Source: Alloascoidea africana | Lineage: Eukaryota > Ascomycota > Alloascoideomycetes > Alloascoideales > Alloascoideaceae | Direction of reading: 5' to 3' | NCBI GenBank assembly: GCA_030581615.1 | Contig: JAKTTT010000031.1 | Coordinates: forward strand, 186,001 to 250,000 | DNA length: 64,000 bases | Part shown: positions 32,337-43,830 of the stretch, piece after piece | How positions within the stretch are numbered: the stretch's first letter is position 1 | How the letters are laid out: each line of letters starts with the position of its first letter | Notes under the pieces: generated by a model | Databases searched by the model: none | Seen by the model: the letters and a program-made list of their open reading frames with translations, nothing else | What the model was told of the DNA's origin: nothing | Made by a program: the position numbers and the translations under genes

Positions 32337-35300
32337 CTATACACGGGCCCTCTTGTGGTTATTGGGAGTGGATCTGCCACTACTTGTAGCACTTCGCTTA
32401 GCACCACTTCTTGACCCTAATCCTCCTGTACCGGATTCACGAGCCTGTTGGGCCTGTTTCTGTTTTTGCTCAAGTGCCGCATTAACAGCTGCATCATCAT
32501 CCAAAAGCCAATACGCAACTTCTCTTGCAGGCTTTTGGAAATCAACACCAGTACCTGAACCACCGATATTACTTGCTCCAGTACCACTTGCAGAGTCTTC
32601 AGCACCCGAGGCATCGGTGGATGAATCGTCTTTTTTGGTTTTTCCCGTGCCTTCCATAACAACATGTTGAACATGTTCTTTTTGCTTTGCACGGTCGCGC
32701 ATCCGCTCTTCAATCGTACCCTTGACAAGTAATCGATACACAGTAACCTGTTTTTTCTGTCCTAAACGATGTGCACGATCCATGGCCTGACTATCAATAG
32801 TTGGATTCCAATCCGAATCGTAAAAAATAACAGTGTCTGCTGCAGTAAGATTGATACCTAGACCTCCCGCTCTAGTCGACAGTAAAAAAATGAAAATCTC
32901 AGGCTTGGTTTGCCAATCATTAACAAGATCTCTACGATCTGAAAGTTTGGAAGAACCATCCAATCGGATATATTTTAGTTGTCTGAACGTCAAGTACTCT
33001 TCCATCAGATCCATCATCTTTGTCATTTGGAAATAGATTAGAACTCGATGGTCTTCTGCTTTGAGTTCTTGTAATAACGAGTCAAGCCTTGCAAGCTTGC
33101 CAGATTCTGTAACAAACCGGTTCATCGAGGGTAGTCGAATTGTCGAATACCCACATCGCCCATTTATTGGAGCTGGGAGTAAGTTACTTGCGGGTAGATC
33201 ACAAATGGGTACCTGTTGCTGCTGAACAAGTTCCCATTCTTTATCCAAAGTCATGGGGAAAAAAATTGAAAGAGTTGAATGATCAAACAGGACTCTTTCC
33301 TTGTCGTTATGAAATCCACGATCACTGCAGTCAAAGTCAATCACAGGTGCAATAACACGTTCATCGGCACCGGGCTCGATAACTTGTAAGTAAAGTTCCT
33401 CGTATACTCGATCTTTAACAGAACAGAGGTCGGAGAAAACATTGGATCCTGCAATGCGTGCTTGCGTGTTGAAATCGGATATCAAAAACTTTTTATGTAC
33501 AGGTATTGCAAGAGCATCATCATCATCATCATCATCATTCTCAGAATTTAGAGCAGCTCTCAATAGAAACCCACTATTCCAGTTATTCAAAAATTTGTTA
33601 TCCAAAGCTTTTTCTAAAACTCCTTTCCTCATTGTTTTCGCTATGGTTGCAGGCTCGGAATTCACAAATTTGAGCCATGAAAATGAATCTGATTCCTCCT
33701 TGTTTTGATGAATGTACTTGGGGTTCCAAATGTTGAACAAATGATCCACAACCTTGTTTCGAATAGTGTAGTTTGAATGACGGTTCGGAATGTCCAGCAT
33801 GCCTCCTTCCCGATACACCATTTTAGGAATTTGGAACTTTATTGGGTTGAAACCCGAAAATTGTACATCCAAAACAGGTATATCTTTCTCTCTTAAAAAT
33901 GAGGCTGTTTCGTTAAAACAGTTGAATGCAAATGCCGATTTTGTATCTGCTCGTTCAAACAGATCAGGATGGTTACAAACTTTTCGAAATTGCATTACCA
34001 GATTCATCAAACTTTGAGTTCCATCATCTGTACCACTGGTTGCTTTTTCAATAAGGTCCAATAAACTAATCTGTGATCGAAGCATTTTGTACATTGTCCG
34101 TTGTCGATTTGTGAGATCACAATACACATCAATTTCAATCTTGTCACCAAGTTCCGATTGAACGTTTTTCTTAACACGACGCAACATGAAGGGCTTCAAA
34201 ATTACATGTAATCTCCGCAATTGTTGTTCGTTCAATTGTGTATTTGATTGTGCATGGCTCTCAATATCTTTTGAAAACCATTCACTAAACTCATCATGAG
34301 AATCGAAAAGTGTAGGCATGATGAAATGGAGTAAAGCCCATAGTTCCTGCATCGAGTTTTGAATAGGAGTACCTGTTAGCAGAAGCCTGTTTCTGCATTG
34401 GAAGCTCAGTAATGATTTCCATCTCGAGGATTGAGAAGATTTGATGGCCTGAGCTTCATCCAAAATCATATATTGCCATTTAACTCTTTGAAAGTATTGG
34501 GCATCCGAGACAACGAGTTGATAAGAAGTGACCAAAACATGGAAAGGTGAATCTTTTGTATAGGTAACCTGTTTCCTATCCCAAAATTTTCGTAAAATCT
34601 TTCGGTCTTTACCATTACCCCAATAGGGCAGGACTTTAAAACTGGGCACAAACTTTGCAATTTCCTGTTGCCAATTGTGTAATGTTGAGGCGGGGGAAAC
34701 AACGAGAAAGGGACCCCAGATTCCATGTGTTTCAGCAAGATAGGCAAGAACAGAAATACTCTGAACAGTTTTACCTAAACCCATCTCATCTGCTAGAATA
34801 CCATTGATACCCTGTTCATACAGATTCGCAAGCCAGTTGAGACCCTTTAATTGATACTCTTTCAACTCGCATGTAAGTAGACCTGGTTGGGATATCTGGA
34901 CATCACCAAGGGAGGTTGGGTTTTGGAAATTCATCTCATCGTCATCAATATTAACCTCTTTAAGTTCACCCTTCCCATGATTAAACTGCTGAGCTCGTTG
35001 TTTAGCATTCTGGATTGCGGTTTGTGCATTTGCCGCGGCGGCCTGTTTCAAAGAAAGATCATCTGCTCCGTCAAAATCAAGTTCGGACAAGTTGTGATTC
35101 CCAGCAGCAGTGTTTAAAACATCCGAATGTTTATCGGAGTTATTTGCGTTTTCTTCACCTGCAATTTCATCCGTCTTGATTTTTCTTCCAATGAAATGGG
35201 AATAGAGTTCTGTTTGTGTAATCAAAAAGTTGAGTTTGCGGGATTGTCGTCGGGCTTCACGTTCCTCTTCCTCTTTCTTTGCATGTTCAACAGCTTCCTT

Positions 35301-37205
35301 TTCCGCTTTCCGTCTCGAGTCACGTTCTTCCTTTTCATTTTTTCTCCAGAAACTGAGCATTTCTCGCATGGCTCTTCGCGCTTTCGCCTGAAGATCCTTT
35401 GTGCTCTTTGTTGTTCGTAGCTGCCATTTTCGGGCTTCTCTAGCGGCTAGCAAAGCTGTTTTCCTCGCGTTGCTCTGACGCACACTGATCAGCGATTGGA
35501 GTAACTTGTGGATTTTGGGAGCATCTTTACGGGCCATGTCTTTCCATATGGAATCGTAGGTGTTGTGGTACAGCCGGGCAATCGCCTTGATTTCCTTTTG
35601 AGAAGGAGCTTTTGGAGGTTTTATGACAAGCTTTAGACCCTTTTTGTCATCATCTTTGCCATTTCTCTTTTGCCGCTGGGAACTTCCTCCTGTGGTGGAG
35701 ACGGAAATGTCATTGTTTTCGGCCATAAGCCTGTCCTCTTCATGTATAAACTCCAGGTTCATATTGCCATGGCCATTCGGGGTCGACGGCTCTTCAGACT
35801 TTCTGCGGGATCGTCGAGGGGTTTTTCTCTTTGTACCATCCTCACCATTTGCAAGTTTTCCAGACTTTCTGCGACCACCTTTTTTAGGCGCATTCAGGTC
35901 ATCGGCAGTTCCATCGTCGGGCTCGTTGATTTTGAGAGCTATACTTCTATATACAGGAGGCGTGCCACTGCCGCTTCCATCTTGGGAGTCGGGAGAGCCT
36001 GAGGCGGCGGCCGCGGCAACACCTCCAGGGCCGTCGCCCGTGGTGGTGGAAGCTGAGGTAGCGGCGGCGGCCGCAGCTGCAACAGCGGCAGCAGCAGCTT
36101 GTTTAGCCTGTTTGCGTTTTAGTCTCTGAGCGGCTTTCAAGAGTCGTTTGCGCTCCTGCTCCTCTTTTTTCTCCTTGCGGACGACGCGTTCCATTGCTTC
36201 ATCATGTAAAAGTTTTGTACTAAACTGTTGCATTATGCCTGATTTCACGGCGTAGAGGTTTAAAGAGCGATGGAAGTAGGCGTTTCTCTGGACAGCTCTT
36301 TGTTGCTCTTCGAGTTGAGCCAGTAGCGCAATCCGGGCGGCTGTTGCATGTTTGAACTTTTTCTTTTCGTCTGCAAAATTTTTATTCACGTCTTGTAACG
36401 CTTCCTCGAGCAACTGTGCCGAGGTAGAGAGCTGAGGAGAGGAGCCAGAGCCTGGGCCAGAGCTAGAGCTAGAGCCGGAGCCGGAGCCATTCAAATTCCT
36501 GGTATATAGATTATTATGATTGGGATTATTGTCATGTACAAGGGAGGAATTGATGTCGAATGGGATTATGGAATGGGTTGGCGAGGGCGGTGTTTTGAGA
36601 TCAGTTGGGGTTGACAAAGAGGAGGCAGTAGCATGTTTGCGGGACTTTTCAACGGGAGTTATTGTAGAAGAAGAACAGGGAATTTGCTTTTCAGTGGGTC
36701 TCTTTGGCGTAGAGACTCTTGAAGAAGGAACAAACGAGGTTGCTATTGGGTGAGGATCGTTGTGGTCGAAAGAGGAAGCAGAGGGAGGGATTTCACGAAG
36801 AATGGCAGTAGACGAATTGGGAGTACCGTTTGTGGAATTTGCAGGCATGGGCGAGGGTGAGGAGGAGGAGGCCTTTATAGGCATGAGGGATTTTGGGGGG
36901 TCTATGGAGCTAGGAGTATTCTTGTCTGGAGGAGGAGGAGGTGGTGGTATTATAGTCTTTGGGTCTGTTGTGGTGGTGATAAAAGCAGGATCGATATTGC
37001 GGGTGTCGAAGGAGACTTGGGGAGAGGAAGGAGAGTGGCGAAAGCGTTGCTGTTGGTGTGTTGGGGAGGGAGTAAAGGAGGAATGGACAGCTGTGGCCTT
37101 GTGAGCTACGTTAAAGGAGGATGGTGCTACCGTGTCTTCAATAGGGTTGGCGAGCAGGGCTGATATTGCCATAGAGGACTCTCCGCGCTGGGCAGCAGCA
37201 GCCAT
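32337..37205 (-). CDS. INO80: INO80 chromatin-remodelling ATPase
   Basis: 1622 residues from the ATG at 37205 ([11 protein letters not shown]); an in-frame ATG at 37328 would add a hydrophobic stretch with no counterpart and is unlikely. The first about 500 residues are disordered and repeat-rich (Pro, Ser, a Gly-Ser run and an Ala run near residue 370). The DBINO domain (about 535-670, from [17 protein letters not shown]) binds actin and Arps and is specific for Ino80. The Snf2 ATPase part has [12 protein letters not shown] (about 800), DEAQAIKSS (about 910) and [10 protein letters not shown]. After a long family-typical insertion comes helicase lobe 2 with [20 protein letters not shown] and [19 protein letters not shown]. 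It slides nucleosomes and handles H2A.Z. The end is basic ([18 protein letters not shown]). All catalytic motifs look intact. Confidence 0.97.
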   Translation of the reverse strand: MAAAAQRGESSMAISALLANPIEDTVAPSSFNVAHKATAVHSSFTPSPTHQQQRFRHSPSSPQVSFDTRNIDPAFITTTTDPKTIIPPPPPPPDKNTPSSIDPPKSLMPIKASSSSPSPMPANSTNGTPNSSTAILREIPPSASSFDHNDPHPIATSFVPSSRVSTPKRPTEKQIPCSSSTITPVEKSRKHATASSLSTPTDLKTPPSPTHSIIPFDINSSLVHDNNPNHNNLYTRNLNGSGSGSSSSSGPGSGSSPQLSTSAQLLEEALQDVNKNFADEKKKFKHATAARIALLAQLEEQQRAVQRNAYFHRSLNLYAVKSGIMQQFSTKLLHDEAMERVVRKEKKEEQERKRLLKAAQRLKRKQAKQAAAAAVAAAAAAATSASTTTGDGPGGVAAAAASGSPDSQDGSGSGTPPVYRSIALKINEPDDGTADDLNAPKKGGRRKSGKLANGEDGTKRKTPRRSRRKSEEPSTPNGHGNMNLEFIHEEDRLMAENNDISVSTTGGSSQRQKRNGKDDDKKGLKLVIKPPKAPSQKEIKAIARLYHNTYDSIWKDMARKDAPKIHKLLQSLISVRQSNARKTALLAAREARKWQLRTTKSTKDLQAKARRAMREMLSFWRKNEKEERDSRRKAEKEAVEHAKKEEEEREARRQSRKLNFLITQTELYSHFIGRKIKTDEIAGEENANNSDKHSDVLNTAAGNHNLSELDFDGADDLSLKQAAAANAQTAIQNAKQRAQQFNHGKGELKEVNIDDDEMNFQNPTSLGDVQISQPGLLTCELKEYQLKGLNWLANLYEQGINGILADEMGLGKTVQSISVLAYLAETHGIWGPFLVVSPASTLHNWQQEIAKFVPSFKVLPYWGNGKDRKILRKFWDRKQVTYTKDSPFHVLVTSYQLVVSDAQYFQRVKWQYMILDEAQAIKSSQSSRWKSLLSFQCRNRLLLTGTPIQNSMQELWALLHFIMPTLFDSHDEFSEWFSKDIESHAQSNTQLNEQQLRRLHVILKPFMLRRVKKNVQSELGDKIEIDVYCDLTNRQRTMYKMLRSQISLLDLIEKATSGTDDGTQSLMNLVMQFRKVCNHPDLFERADTKSAFAFNCFNETASFLREKDIPVLDVQFSGFNPIKFQIPKMVYREGGMLDIPNRHSNYTIRNKVVDHLFNIWNPKYIHQNKEESDSFSWLKFVNSEPATIAKTMRKGVLEKALDNKFLNNWNSGFLLRAALNSENDDDDDDDALAIPVHKKFLISDFNTQARIAGSNVFSDLCSVKDRVYEELYLQVIEPGADERVIAPVIDFDCSDRGFHNDKERVLFDHSTLSIFFPMTLDKEWELVQQQQVPICDLPASNLLPAPINGRCGYSTIRLPSMNRFVTESGKLARLDSLLQELKAEDHRVLIYFQMTKMMDLMEEYLTFRQLKYIRLDGSSKLSDRRDLVNDWQTKPEIFIFLLSTRAGGLGINLTAADTVIFYDSDWNPTIDSQAMDRAHRLGQKKQVTVYRLLVKGTIEERMRDRAKQKEHVQHVVMEGTGKTKKDDSSTDASGAEDSASGTGASNIGGSGTGVDFQKPAREVAYWLLDDDAAVNAALEQKQKQAQQARESGTGGLGSRSGAKRSATSSGRSTPNNHKRARV

Positions 37206-37724
37206 AGTTAGTATGGGGAGGGAAAAAAAAAAAGAGTAGAAAAACATTACTGATGGAGAAAAGATGAAAAAGAGGGCAGTTTCGTGTGGCGGAGCGAGGA
37301 CATACTTGAGGAGTGTTGGTCTGAGCATTCGCCATTGTTGAGCAAGCAGCAGAGCAACAACACAGGGCTGTGGTGGTAGCAGTGGCGGGAGACTAGGCAG
37401 CGACGGTTGTCGTTGTCACTTTGCAGAGAGCAGGGTCGCGGGCAGCGGTCGGGGCGAGGTCCGGGAAGTCGAGCGCGGGCGGGCTGGGTCGAAGGGTCCG
37501 GGGGGCGGGAGCGAGGGCGACGACGAGGGCGACGGTGAGAGTGAGGGAGAGGGAGGGAGAGGGAGAAGGAGAGGTGGCCGGGACGGGAAGGGCTGGACAT
37601 CGATGGAGGTGGTGGAAGCTGCTGGGCTAGCTGGGATGGGATAGGCTGGCCGGGCCAAACCCACGATCCCGCCGGGGCTGGAGCCCGGGGCTCCGGCCGC
37701 GAGGGCACCGGGCACGGGTGTGGG

Positions 37725-37730
37725 CACGTG
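37725..37730. promoter_or_regulatory. CACGTG box upstream of INO80
   Basis: Perfect CACGTG, the core bound by yeast bHLH factors such as Cbf1 and Pho4, about 520 bp upstream of the INO80 start and 4 bp from the long palindrome. Its function is inferred. Confidence 0.35.
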
Positions 37731-37733
37731 TCA

Positions 37734-37766
37734 CGGGCACACGCGCAGCAGCTGCGCGTGTGCCCG
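37734..37766. repeat. 33-bp perfect inverted repeat in GC-rich DNA
   Basis: Two 16-bp arms (left arm CGGGCACACGCGCAGC) around a single central A. The short words GTCACGGG (37730-37737) and CCCGTGAC (37781-37788) form an outer second pair. It is able to form a hairpin or cruciform, or to be a dimeric site. Confidence 0.85.
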
Positions 37767-37979
37767 GGTCCCGTGAGGGTCCCGTGACAGGCTGGCACTC
37801 CTACTCCTACTCCTACACCCGTGCACCCGCCCACCGGCACTAGGCAGCCTCAAATTCCAGCGAGTCGGCAGCCCATTCCCATTCCCAGCGCAGTCCGTCC
37901 GTCGCTTGTCTTTGCTGGCAGGCTCGTAGAAGTAGGGGGATCTGCTCGGTAGCGTGGACATGGGCGTGGACTTGCACTT

Positions 37980-38001
37980 GCACTTGCACAAGTGCAAGTG
38001 C
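37980..38001. repeat. 22-bp inverted repeat built on GCACTT units
   Basis: Arms GCACTTGCAC and GTGCAAGTGC with a 2-nt spacer, preceded by further CTTGCA units. It lies about 780 bp upstream of INO80. Confidence 0.75.
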
Positions 38002-38100
38002 TTGTGGGCAGCGTGCACCCTCAGCCGCTGTCTCCACAGCCGCGGACCTCGCTGTGGAAGCCAGACACACCTGAGTAACCTCCGGTGACAACACTGCAAT

Positions 38101-38126
38101 CCTCATCCTCATCCTCATCCTCATCA
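38101..38126. repeat. CCTCAT hexanucleotide repeat
   Basis: Four CCTCAT units, with looser CAT units following. Shadow frames show it as Met-Arg runs. Confidence 0.7.
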
Positions 38127-39372
38127 TCGTCATGATCGCCATCCATCCCTTGGCCCGTCTCGTTGGTTTTAAACCGTATCGATACCTCTCCACACAATGC
38201 CTCCCTGGCGACCGACCGCCCTCGGAAGTGAAAATCAAAATCACTCTATCAAAGTTCCCGCTTCTCCCCAATTCCAATCAACATTGGTTGTAGTAGATAG
38301 ATAGTTAATGACTTTTGCATGTTCCCATTCCCTTTCCACTCTGTTTGTTGATGTGCAAAACTTGTGCACACCACTCACCCAAGACACTACTAGAATATCC
38401 AAAGATCTACAATCAATTCGATCATCATTGCAAAATGTAAATGTACTAGGTGTGACGCAATTTTGCTAAAAGAAAAGAGAAAAAAAAATTAATCTAATCA
38501 CTAACCTCCATTACACTTTTTCAAATTTATATATAACTATACATCCACCAACCAAAGTACAATACTACTTGTTATTCTTCTTCAAAGTACACACGTAATA
38601 GTGGTCAAAATTTTGAAACTAAAGACTAGAAACTAAGAATAAAACCTGAAAAAGTTTAAAAAACAGATGGGATAACAGGATAAAAAAAGTGAAACTAAGA
38701 CACAAGCGCTTTTTCTAGGAATGTCATACACTCCCTTCTTTATGTTAAAGCTATAAAGAAAACGTGTTGATAAACACTGAGGACAAGAAAAGATAAAAAT
38801 AAAAATTAGGAACTAGAATAGGACGCCCAACACACAGGAAAGCCAAATTAAACAAACAAAAGAGAGAAACTTCAAAAATAATTGATAAATACTGATAGTG
38901 TGACCAACCGGCAAAAAAAACGAACTATATGGTTCGATTCCACTAGGTAAACGTGTGGTGTAAACTGAAGATAAAGTAAAAATGAGGACAGTATTCCCCA
39001 AAGTATGCCATCACAACCATGATTCATCATGATCATCCAGCAATACAAAAAAAAACAAACAAAAAAAAAAGCGTCTTGATCTCAATCTCAATCTTGATCT
39101 TTGTGTATGCATTGATTGAAAAAGCGATCAAGTCCGTAAACCCTGTGATACACTAGAAAATAAATATAAAAAGAAAAAAAAAAAGTCTCAAAACGTTTTC
39201 TGTTTTCCCACTTGAGATCCAAACTCAACAAAACTTGGATATCAAATATCCAAAACCGTGGAATCGATACAACAAAGGGATAAAACTTGAAGTAATGGGG
39301 GAAAAAAAAAATGAAATGAAGGCCAAGGCCACAAGAAGAAACAAGAAAAATAAATAGTAACAAATAACAACA

Positions 39373-39373
<1 letters not shown>

Positions 39374-39411
<38 letters not shown>

Positions 39412-39412
39412 G
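39374..39412. repeat. TAA trinucleotide microsatellite
   Basis: About 12 uninterrupted TAA units in the FLO8 3' flank. Confidence 0.85.
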
Positions 39413-39671
39413 TGAAGCTTTAAAAAGAGGAAGGAATATAAGTCAAAGCATGAGAGAGACTAGACAGGATTAATCAACCAGCACAACTTTCTCCTCCTCT
39501 TCCTCTTTTCCTCCCACCAAAGAAAAAAAGATTTTGCATTCAAGGTTTGTGTCATCATATAAACAAGAAGTTTAAAAGGTGGGTAGGAAAGAAAAGAAAG
39601 TCAAGTGAGATGAAATGAATGAATAGGCCTGCTGGTGCTGGTGCTACTGAGCCTGCATGTGTTGTTGAATG

Positions 39672-42600
39672 TTACACCACACCAGAGACATCATCGGTGT
39701 TTAGGAACGTATTGATATCAAAATCATCCCCATCGTTCTGGAAAGTGAATAGATTCGAACCATCATCGTCCAAAAACGGAGCAGTCAACCCATTTGATCC
39801 ATTGTTCATTCTCGAGTTGGCCCCTGTTCCCGATGATCCACCCCCACCACCACCACCATGCGGTGCCAGTAACAAATTGGGATCCCCCCCACCAACACTA
39901 AACTGTGTGGAAGGATCCCCCATCATTGGATCCGTCAAGAATTCGGAACTTTGATGTCCGTTCAACGGTAACGTGCCAGATTCGTGGAAATTCGTATTGT
40001 TCCCATTATTGGTATTAGGATTGTTGTTACTGTTAGTATTGTTATTGGTATTATTGGTATTGTTTTGGAAATTTGGTCCCATCATTCCAGTACCATTAGG
40101 ATCCCCATTTTGTCCATTCATTACAGCTTGAGACAGCATAGACCTTTGAGAAGGCACCGTTGAGCCAACCTTGTTATTCCCACTGCCATTGTTACTATTG
40201 TTGTTATTACTAGTGTTATTATTATTATTATTATGGTGGTTTGCAGTGGGAGAAGGAGGAGTAGGCAGCTCTGATGAATTGTTCGAAGCACCGGTTAGAT
40301 TAGAATTAGGCACCACCACCTTGGATGAGGAATTTGAATTTGCATTGGCATTGTTTTGCTTTGCATTGCGCCGCGCTTTATGCTCCTTCTTACCATCTTT
40401 CCCATTGCCATTTGCAGAAGGAGGTGATGTGGATGATAAAGGTGAAGGCATTTGCGAGGGCATCTGTGCCATTGGTGAGTTTCTATCCAGCTCTTTCAAC
40501 TTTTGCTGCTGTTGCTGTTGCTGCTGCTGCTGCTGCTGTTGGGGTCCATACTGGTTAGGACCACCTGCTCCTCCATGGAAAGAAGAAACACTTGCTCTTC
40601 TACTCAACTCGGCAGGTGAAGCTGTCAAAACTCTTGGTGATGCGCTTGTTACTCCAGGCTGGTGCAATCTAGGTGTTCTATGCTGTTGACGAGGAGTAGG
40701 CTGTTGTGGAGGAGGACCAAACCGGTTGTTTTGATCCATATTCTCAGGTTTCGCCTCTCCTTTGCCCGGCATACCCATATTGATCCCCCCACCACCACGG
40801 TTCATGTTATTTACATCACCGCCAGGCCAGATATTCCCTCCTTCCGATTGCTGCTGCTGCTGCTGCTGCTGCTGTTGTTGTTGTTGTTGTAGAAGTTGCT
40901 GTTGCTGTGAATTCATCCTTGTTACCATAATCTTCTGGTTATTCTGATTCTCCAAAAACCTCAGCTGAACTTGGTAATCTTTAAGCGCAGTACCACAATT
41001 TCCATTCTTGTCATTAGGGTTCCCATTCCCCATACCCATTAACGACTGTGTCTGCTGAGCCTGGCCCGGGCCTGGGACCGGACCCTCACCCATGGTAAAT
41101 TGTGGTTGGCCGCCGTTCATCTCTGGGTTGGAAACGAGCGGGTGCACTGTTTGTGCCTGAGCAGTGATTCTCGCCTGGGCCTGTGCTTTGATATGGGCCT
41201 GGAGCTCCATGGCCTGTGAGTGGATTAGCCTAGGGTCGCCAGCACCATTCATCATCATGCGGTTCCGCATTGGAACGCCGTTGATCATCGGAGTATTACC
41301 AGAGTTGAAATTTGGAGGAATCTCTTGCATGTTCCCAGGCTTCGTACTCGGGGGTTGTGGCTGTTGCTGTGGCTGTGGTTGTGGCCCTCTCTGATCTTGT
41401 TGCTGTTGCTGCTGCTGCTGCTGTGGTAGAATGTGCCCAGGTGGACCTCCAGCTGCTCCTTGATGATGTGGGCCCTGCTGATCAAAAACCTGAGGAGGTC
41501 CAAACTGGTTCATATTGGGATTCATCCCGTTGTTTGCCATAAACTGCTGCTGTCGAGGACTGTAGATGGCACCGGGAGGAACGTTACCGTTGGGCATCAC
41601 GCCTGGACCCGAAGAAAACGGATTGTTATTTGGCGATGACATGTTGCCAGTCATGGTTCGCTGACGCTTTGCAGGAGACATGGGGTGTTGATCTGGTGCC
41701 ACTTGCTCGCCCACGCTGGGCATGACTCCGAGATTAGGACCAGGACCAGGGCCAGGGCCAGGACCAGGACCTACTCCAACGCCAACGCCAGGTCCGGGAC
41801 CAGGGCCAGGACCAGCACCAAGGGGCGCTCCTGGTCCTTGTTTTAGCCGCTCTGGTGGTTGTCCTCCAGGTCCAACTCCTCCTCCATTGTTGCCTCCAAG
41901 TCTTGGAGAAACTCCATTCACAAACTGTCTGGCATTTGCCTGTTGATACATCCTTTGCTGCTTCATCATTTCAAATTGGTCTTGTGCCTGTTGGGGTATG
42001 TGATGACCGTTATTCATCACTGCAAGACGGGCAGCTGTAGCAGGGTCCATTCTCTGTTGTTGAATTGGACCATTTCCGGTGTTCTCTTCCTCGCGTAATT
42101 CGGGAGGAACAGGTCCAAACTGGGCATTTGGCCGCATCATATGCGCAGTCATTTGAGATGGTCGTGGCTGCTGTTGGGATAGAGTAACTTGAGGTTGAGG
42201 AGGCTGCTGGGGTTGTTGTTGACCCTGGTTTTGAAGAGGTTGAGGCTGCTGTTGATTTTGCTGCTGCTGGGGTTGTTGTTGTTGTTGTTGTTGAAGCTGG
42301 ATTTGTTGTTGTTGCTGCTGTTGTTGCTGCTGCTGCTGCTGTTGTTGTTGTTGTTGTTGAAAATTGTGGAGCTGTTGTTGTTGGAGCTGCTGTTGTTGTC
42401 TTTGTCTTTGAATAAGAGCAGCTCTTGAAGGTATCGTTTGTGGTTGGTTTTGACGATGGTTCTGAGAGAGGACCAAATATTTGTGTGCAAGTGAGGACCC
42501 TCCTCCTTTGCCTGATTTGGCTCTTTGTACATCCCAAAAGATCTGCCACCACTCAAACAAAAAGCTCTGAGAGGCATTCATCGTCATGTTAACCTTCATT

Positions 42601-43204
42601 AAATCATCAGGGACTATATCAAGGCATTTTTTTTCCCACAGTTAGTTCGGAGAACAAAGATGTGCAAAGGGGGAGGAGTGAACATGAAAAAAAGAGATTA
42701 AAAAGAAGAACAAAAAAAAAACTTACGTGTGTCATTAGGATTGTTATTGGAGTTATCGCCAGTGGGGCCAGACGCAGAGCCGTTTGGATTCCCACTGGTG
42801 CTTCCAGTGCTGCCCGGAGGTACTCGCACTTTGGGGACATCTGCTTCGCGGCCAAAGGAGCGAGCGGTATCATATAGCTTGTTTCTCAAAAAATAATCGT
42901 ACAGATAAGCATTTAGGAGTTGCTTCGAGTCCCTTACGGAGTCAGTGATCATAAACTCAGAGTTTGGTATAGAAGAGTTGTTATTGGGGTTTGAGTTTGG
43001 GTTGGGCATCCCAATAGCCTTGGGGTCGGGGCCAACACCAGGACCAGGACCACCTCCACCACTGCTGGTGACAGGGGGATGTGATGGAGGAGGTTGAGGT
43101 ATAGGCTGGGGATAAAGGTGGTATGGTCGGGATAAATTTGATTGAGACGGAGCAGGGGCCGGACGACGGCCCTGCGGCTCGTAGTAAGAGTTATCGGCAA
43201 CCAT
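39672..43204 (-). CDS. FLO8: Flo8-like LisH transcription factor
   Basis: Two exons: complement of 39672..42613 and 42727..43204, 1139 residues. The 113-nt intron has donor GTAAGT, branch GAACTAACTG and acceptor TAG, and falls directly between the LisH motif (about 94-126, KQLLNAYLYDYFLRNKLYDT) and the Trp-rich extension FLFEWWQIFWDVQRAKSG. This LisH-LUFS pair defines the Flo8/Som1/SSDP group. The rest is low complexity: poly-Gln runs up to about 18, a Pro-Gly/Val-Gly tract near the middle, Asn/Ser-rich stretches and an acidic, aromatic C-terminus (NLFTFQNDGDDFDINTFLN) that looks like an activation domain. Flo8 drives adhesion and filamentous growth downstream of PKA. Mfg1/Mss11-type partners were not seen here. 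Confidence 0.85.
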
Positions 43205-43401
43205 TTAGAGCACTGTTCAGTCTTCCGAACGATGGGGAGAAATGGACACCGACGCTTTACTTGAAGAAGGTGGTGGAGGTCAAGGAGAGGCAGAGGAGGG
43301 AAGGAGGGAAGGCAGAGGTGTATGGGTGCACGCCCGGATTCCGTGATCGAGTCAGCTGCTTGGAAACAGCCCAGGCCAATCCAAGACGTCCAGGAACGGG
43401 A

Positions 43402-43830
43402 ATGGGAATGGAAGCACACAACACCCCGGACAAGGTGGCCGCCCAGGCGGAAGAGTACTGCTACGAGCAGGTCAAGAGCCTGTCCCAGAGCCCCCGGGAC
43501 GGCGTGCTGCTGATCGAGGGCCGCGAGCAGAAGGAGCTGGACCAGCAGGGGGTCGTCCCCAACGCACTGCACATCCCTTATCTCTCCCACCCTGACCCGT
43601 TCAGCTACGATGATCAAAAGTTTAAGGAGGCCTTTGGCTTTGAAAAGCCCGATAAGAGTGCGCTGCTGGTGTTCACCTGCCGCACCGGGAGAAGAGCCAG
43701 GCTGCTAGAAAAGAATGCGGCCGAGAATGGCTACCCCAAAAGAGCCTGGTATCCTGGTTCCTGGAATGAGTGGGAAGTCAAAGAGCAGCAGAAACAGAAC
43801 GAGGCACAAACATCCTCCACGCAGAGTTAG
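43402..43830 (+). CDS. RDL1: Rhodanese-domain protein (Rdl1-like sulfurtransferase)
   Basis: 142 residues from the ATG at 43402 (MGMEAHNTPDKV); 43408 is an alternative. A single rhodanese domain: LLIEGREQKELDQQGVVPNALHIPY (written as VDVRE in most relatives), SHPDPFSYDDQKF as in yeast Rdl1, and the active loop FTCRTGRRA with its cysteine, then YPGSWNEWE, a conserved Rdl1 end. Rhodaneses move sulfane sulfur, for example from thiosulfate; Rdl1 is reported mitochondrial. No presequence is clear here. The spacer to the divergent FLO8 start is only 198 bp, so the promoters overlap. The frame is open further upstream, but that part overlaps the FLO8 exon on the other strand. The whole gene is GC-rich. 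Confidence 0.85.
   Translation: MGMEAHNTPDKVAAQAEEYCYEQVKSLSQSPRDGVLLIEGREQKELDQQGVVPNALHIPYLSHPDPFSYDDQKFKEAFGFEKPDKSALLVFTCRTGRRARLLEKNAAENGYPKRAWYPGSWNEWEVKEQQKQNEAQTSSTQS

Larger units (their letters stand above)
37206..39671. other. 2.5-kb region between INO80 and FLO8: GC-rich upstream block and AT-rich 3' block
   Basis: 37.3-38.2 kb is strongly GC-rich, with two inverted repeats (37734-37766 and 37980-38001), a CACGTG box at 37725-37730 and CCTCAT repeats at 38101-38126. Frames in it are Pro/Arg/Ser-rich and unsupported, so it reads as the INO80 upstream region. From 38.3 kb to 39.67 kb the sequence is AT-rich with A-runs and a TAA microsatellite (39374-39412), fitting the FLO8 3' flank. 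No gene was recognised in either block. Confidence 0.55.

Noticed and set aside
37206-37328. Upstream ATG of INO80 adding 41 hydrophobic residues
   Set aside because: The added segment is Phe-rich with no family counterpart; the ATG at 37205 gives a normal Ino80 N-terminus.
37247-37840. Pro/Arg/Ser-rich minus frame of 197 codons upstream of INO80
   Set aside because: It lies in very GC-rich DNA where stops are rare, overlaps other frames of equal quality and shows no domain.
40171-42428. Leu-rich or Cys-rich plus frames opposite FLO8
   Set aside because: They are the reverse translation of CAG/CAA and AAC repeats coding Gln and Asn in FLO8.
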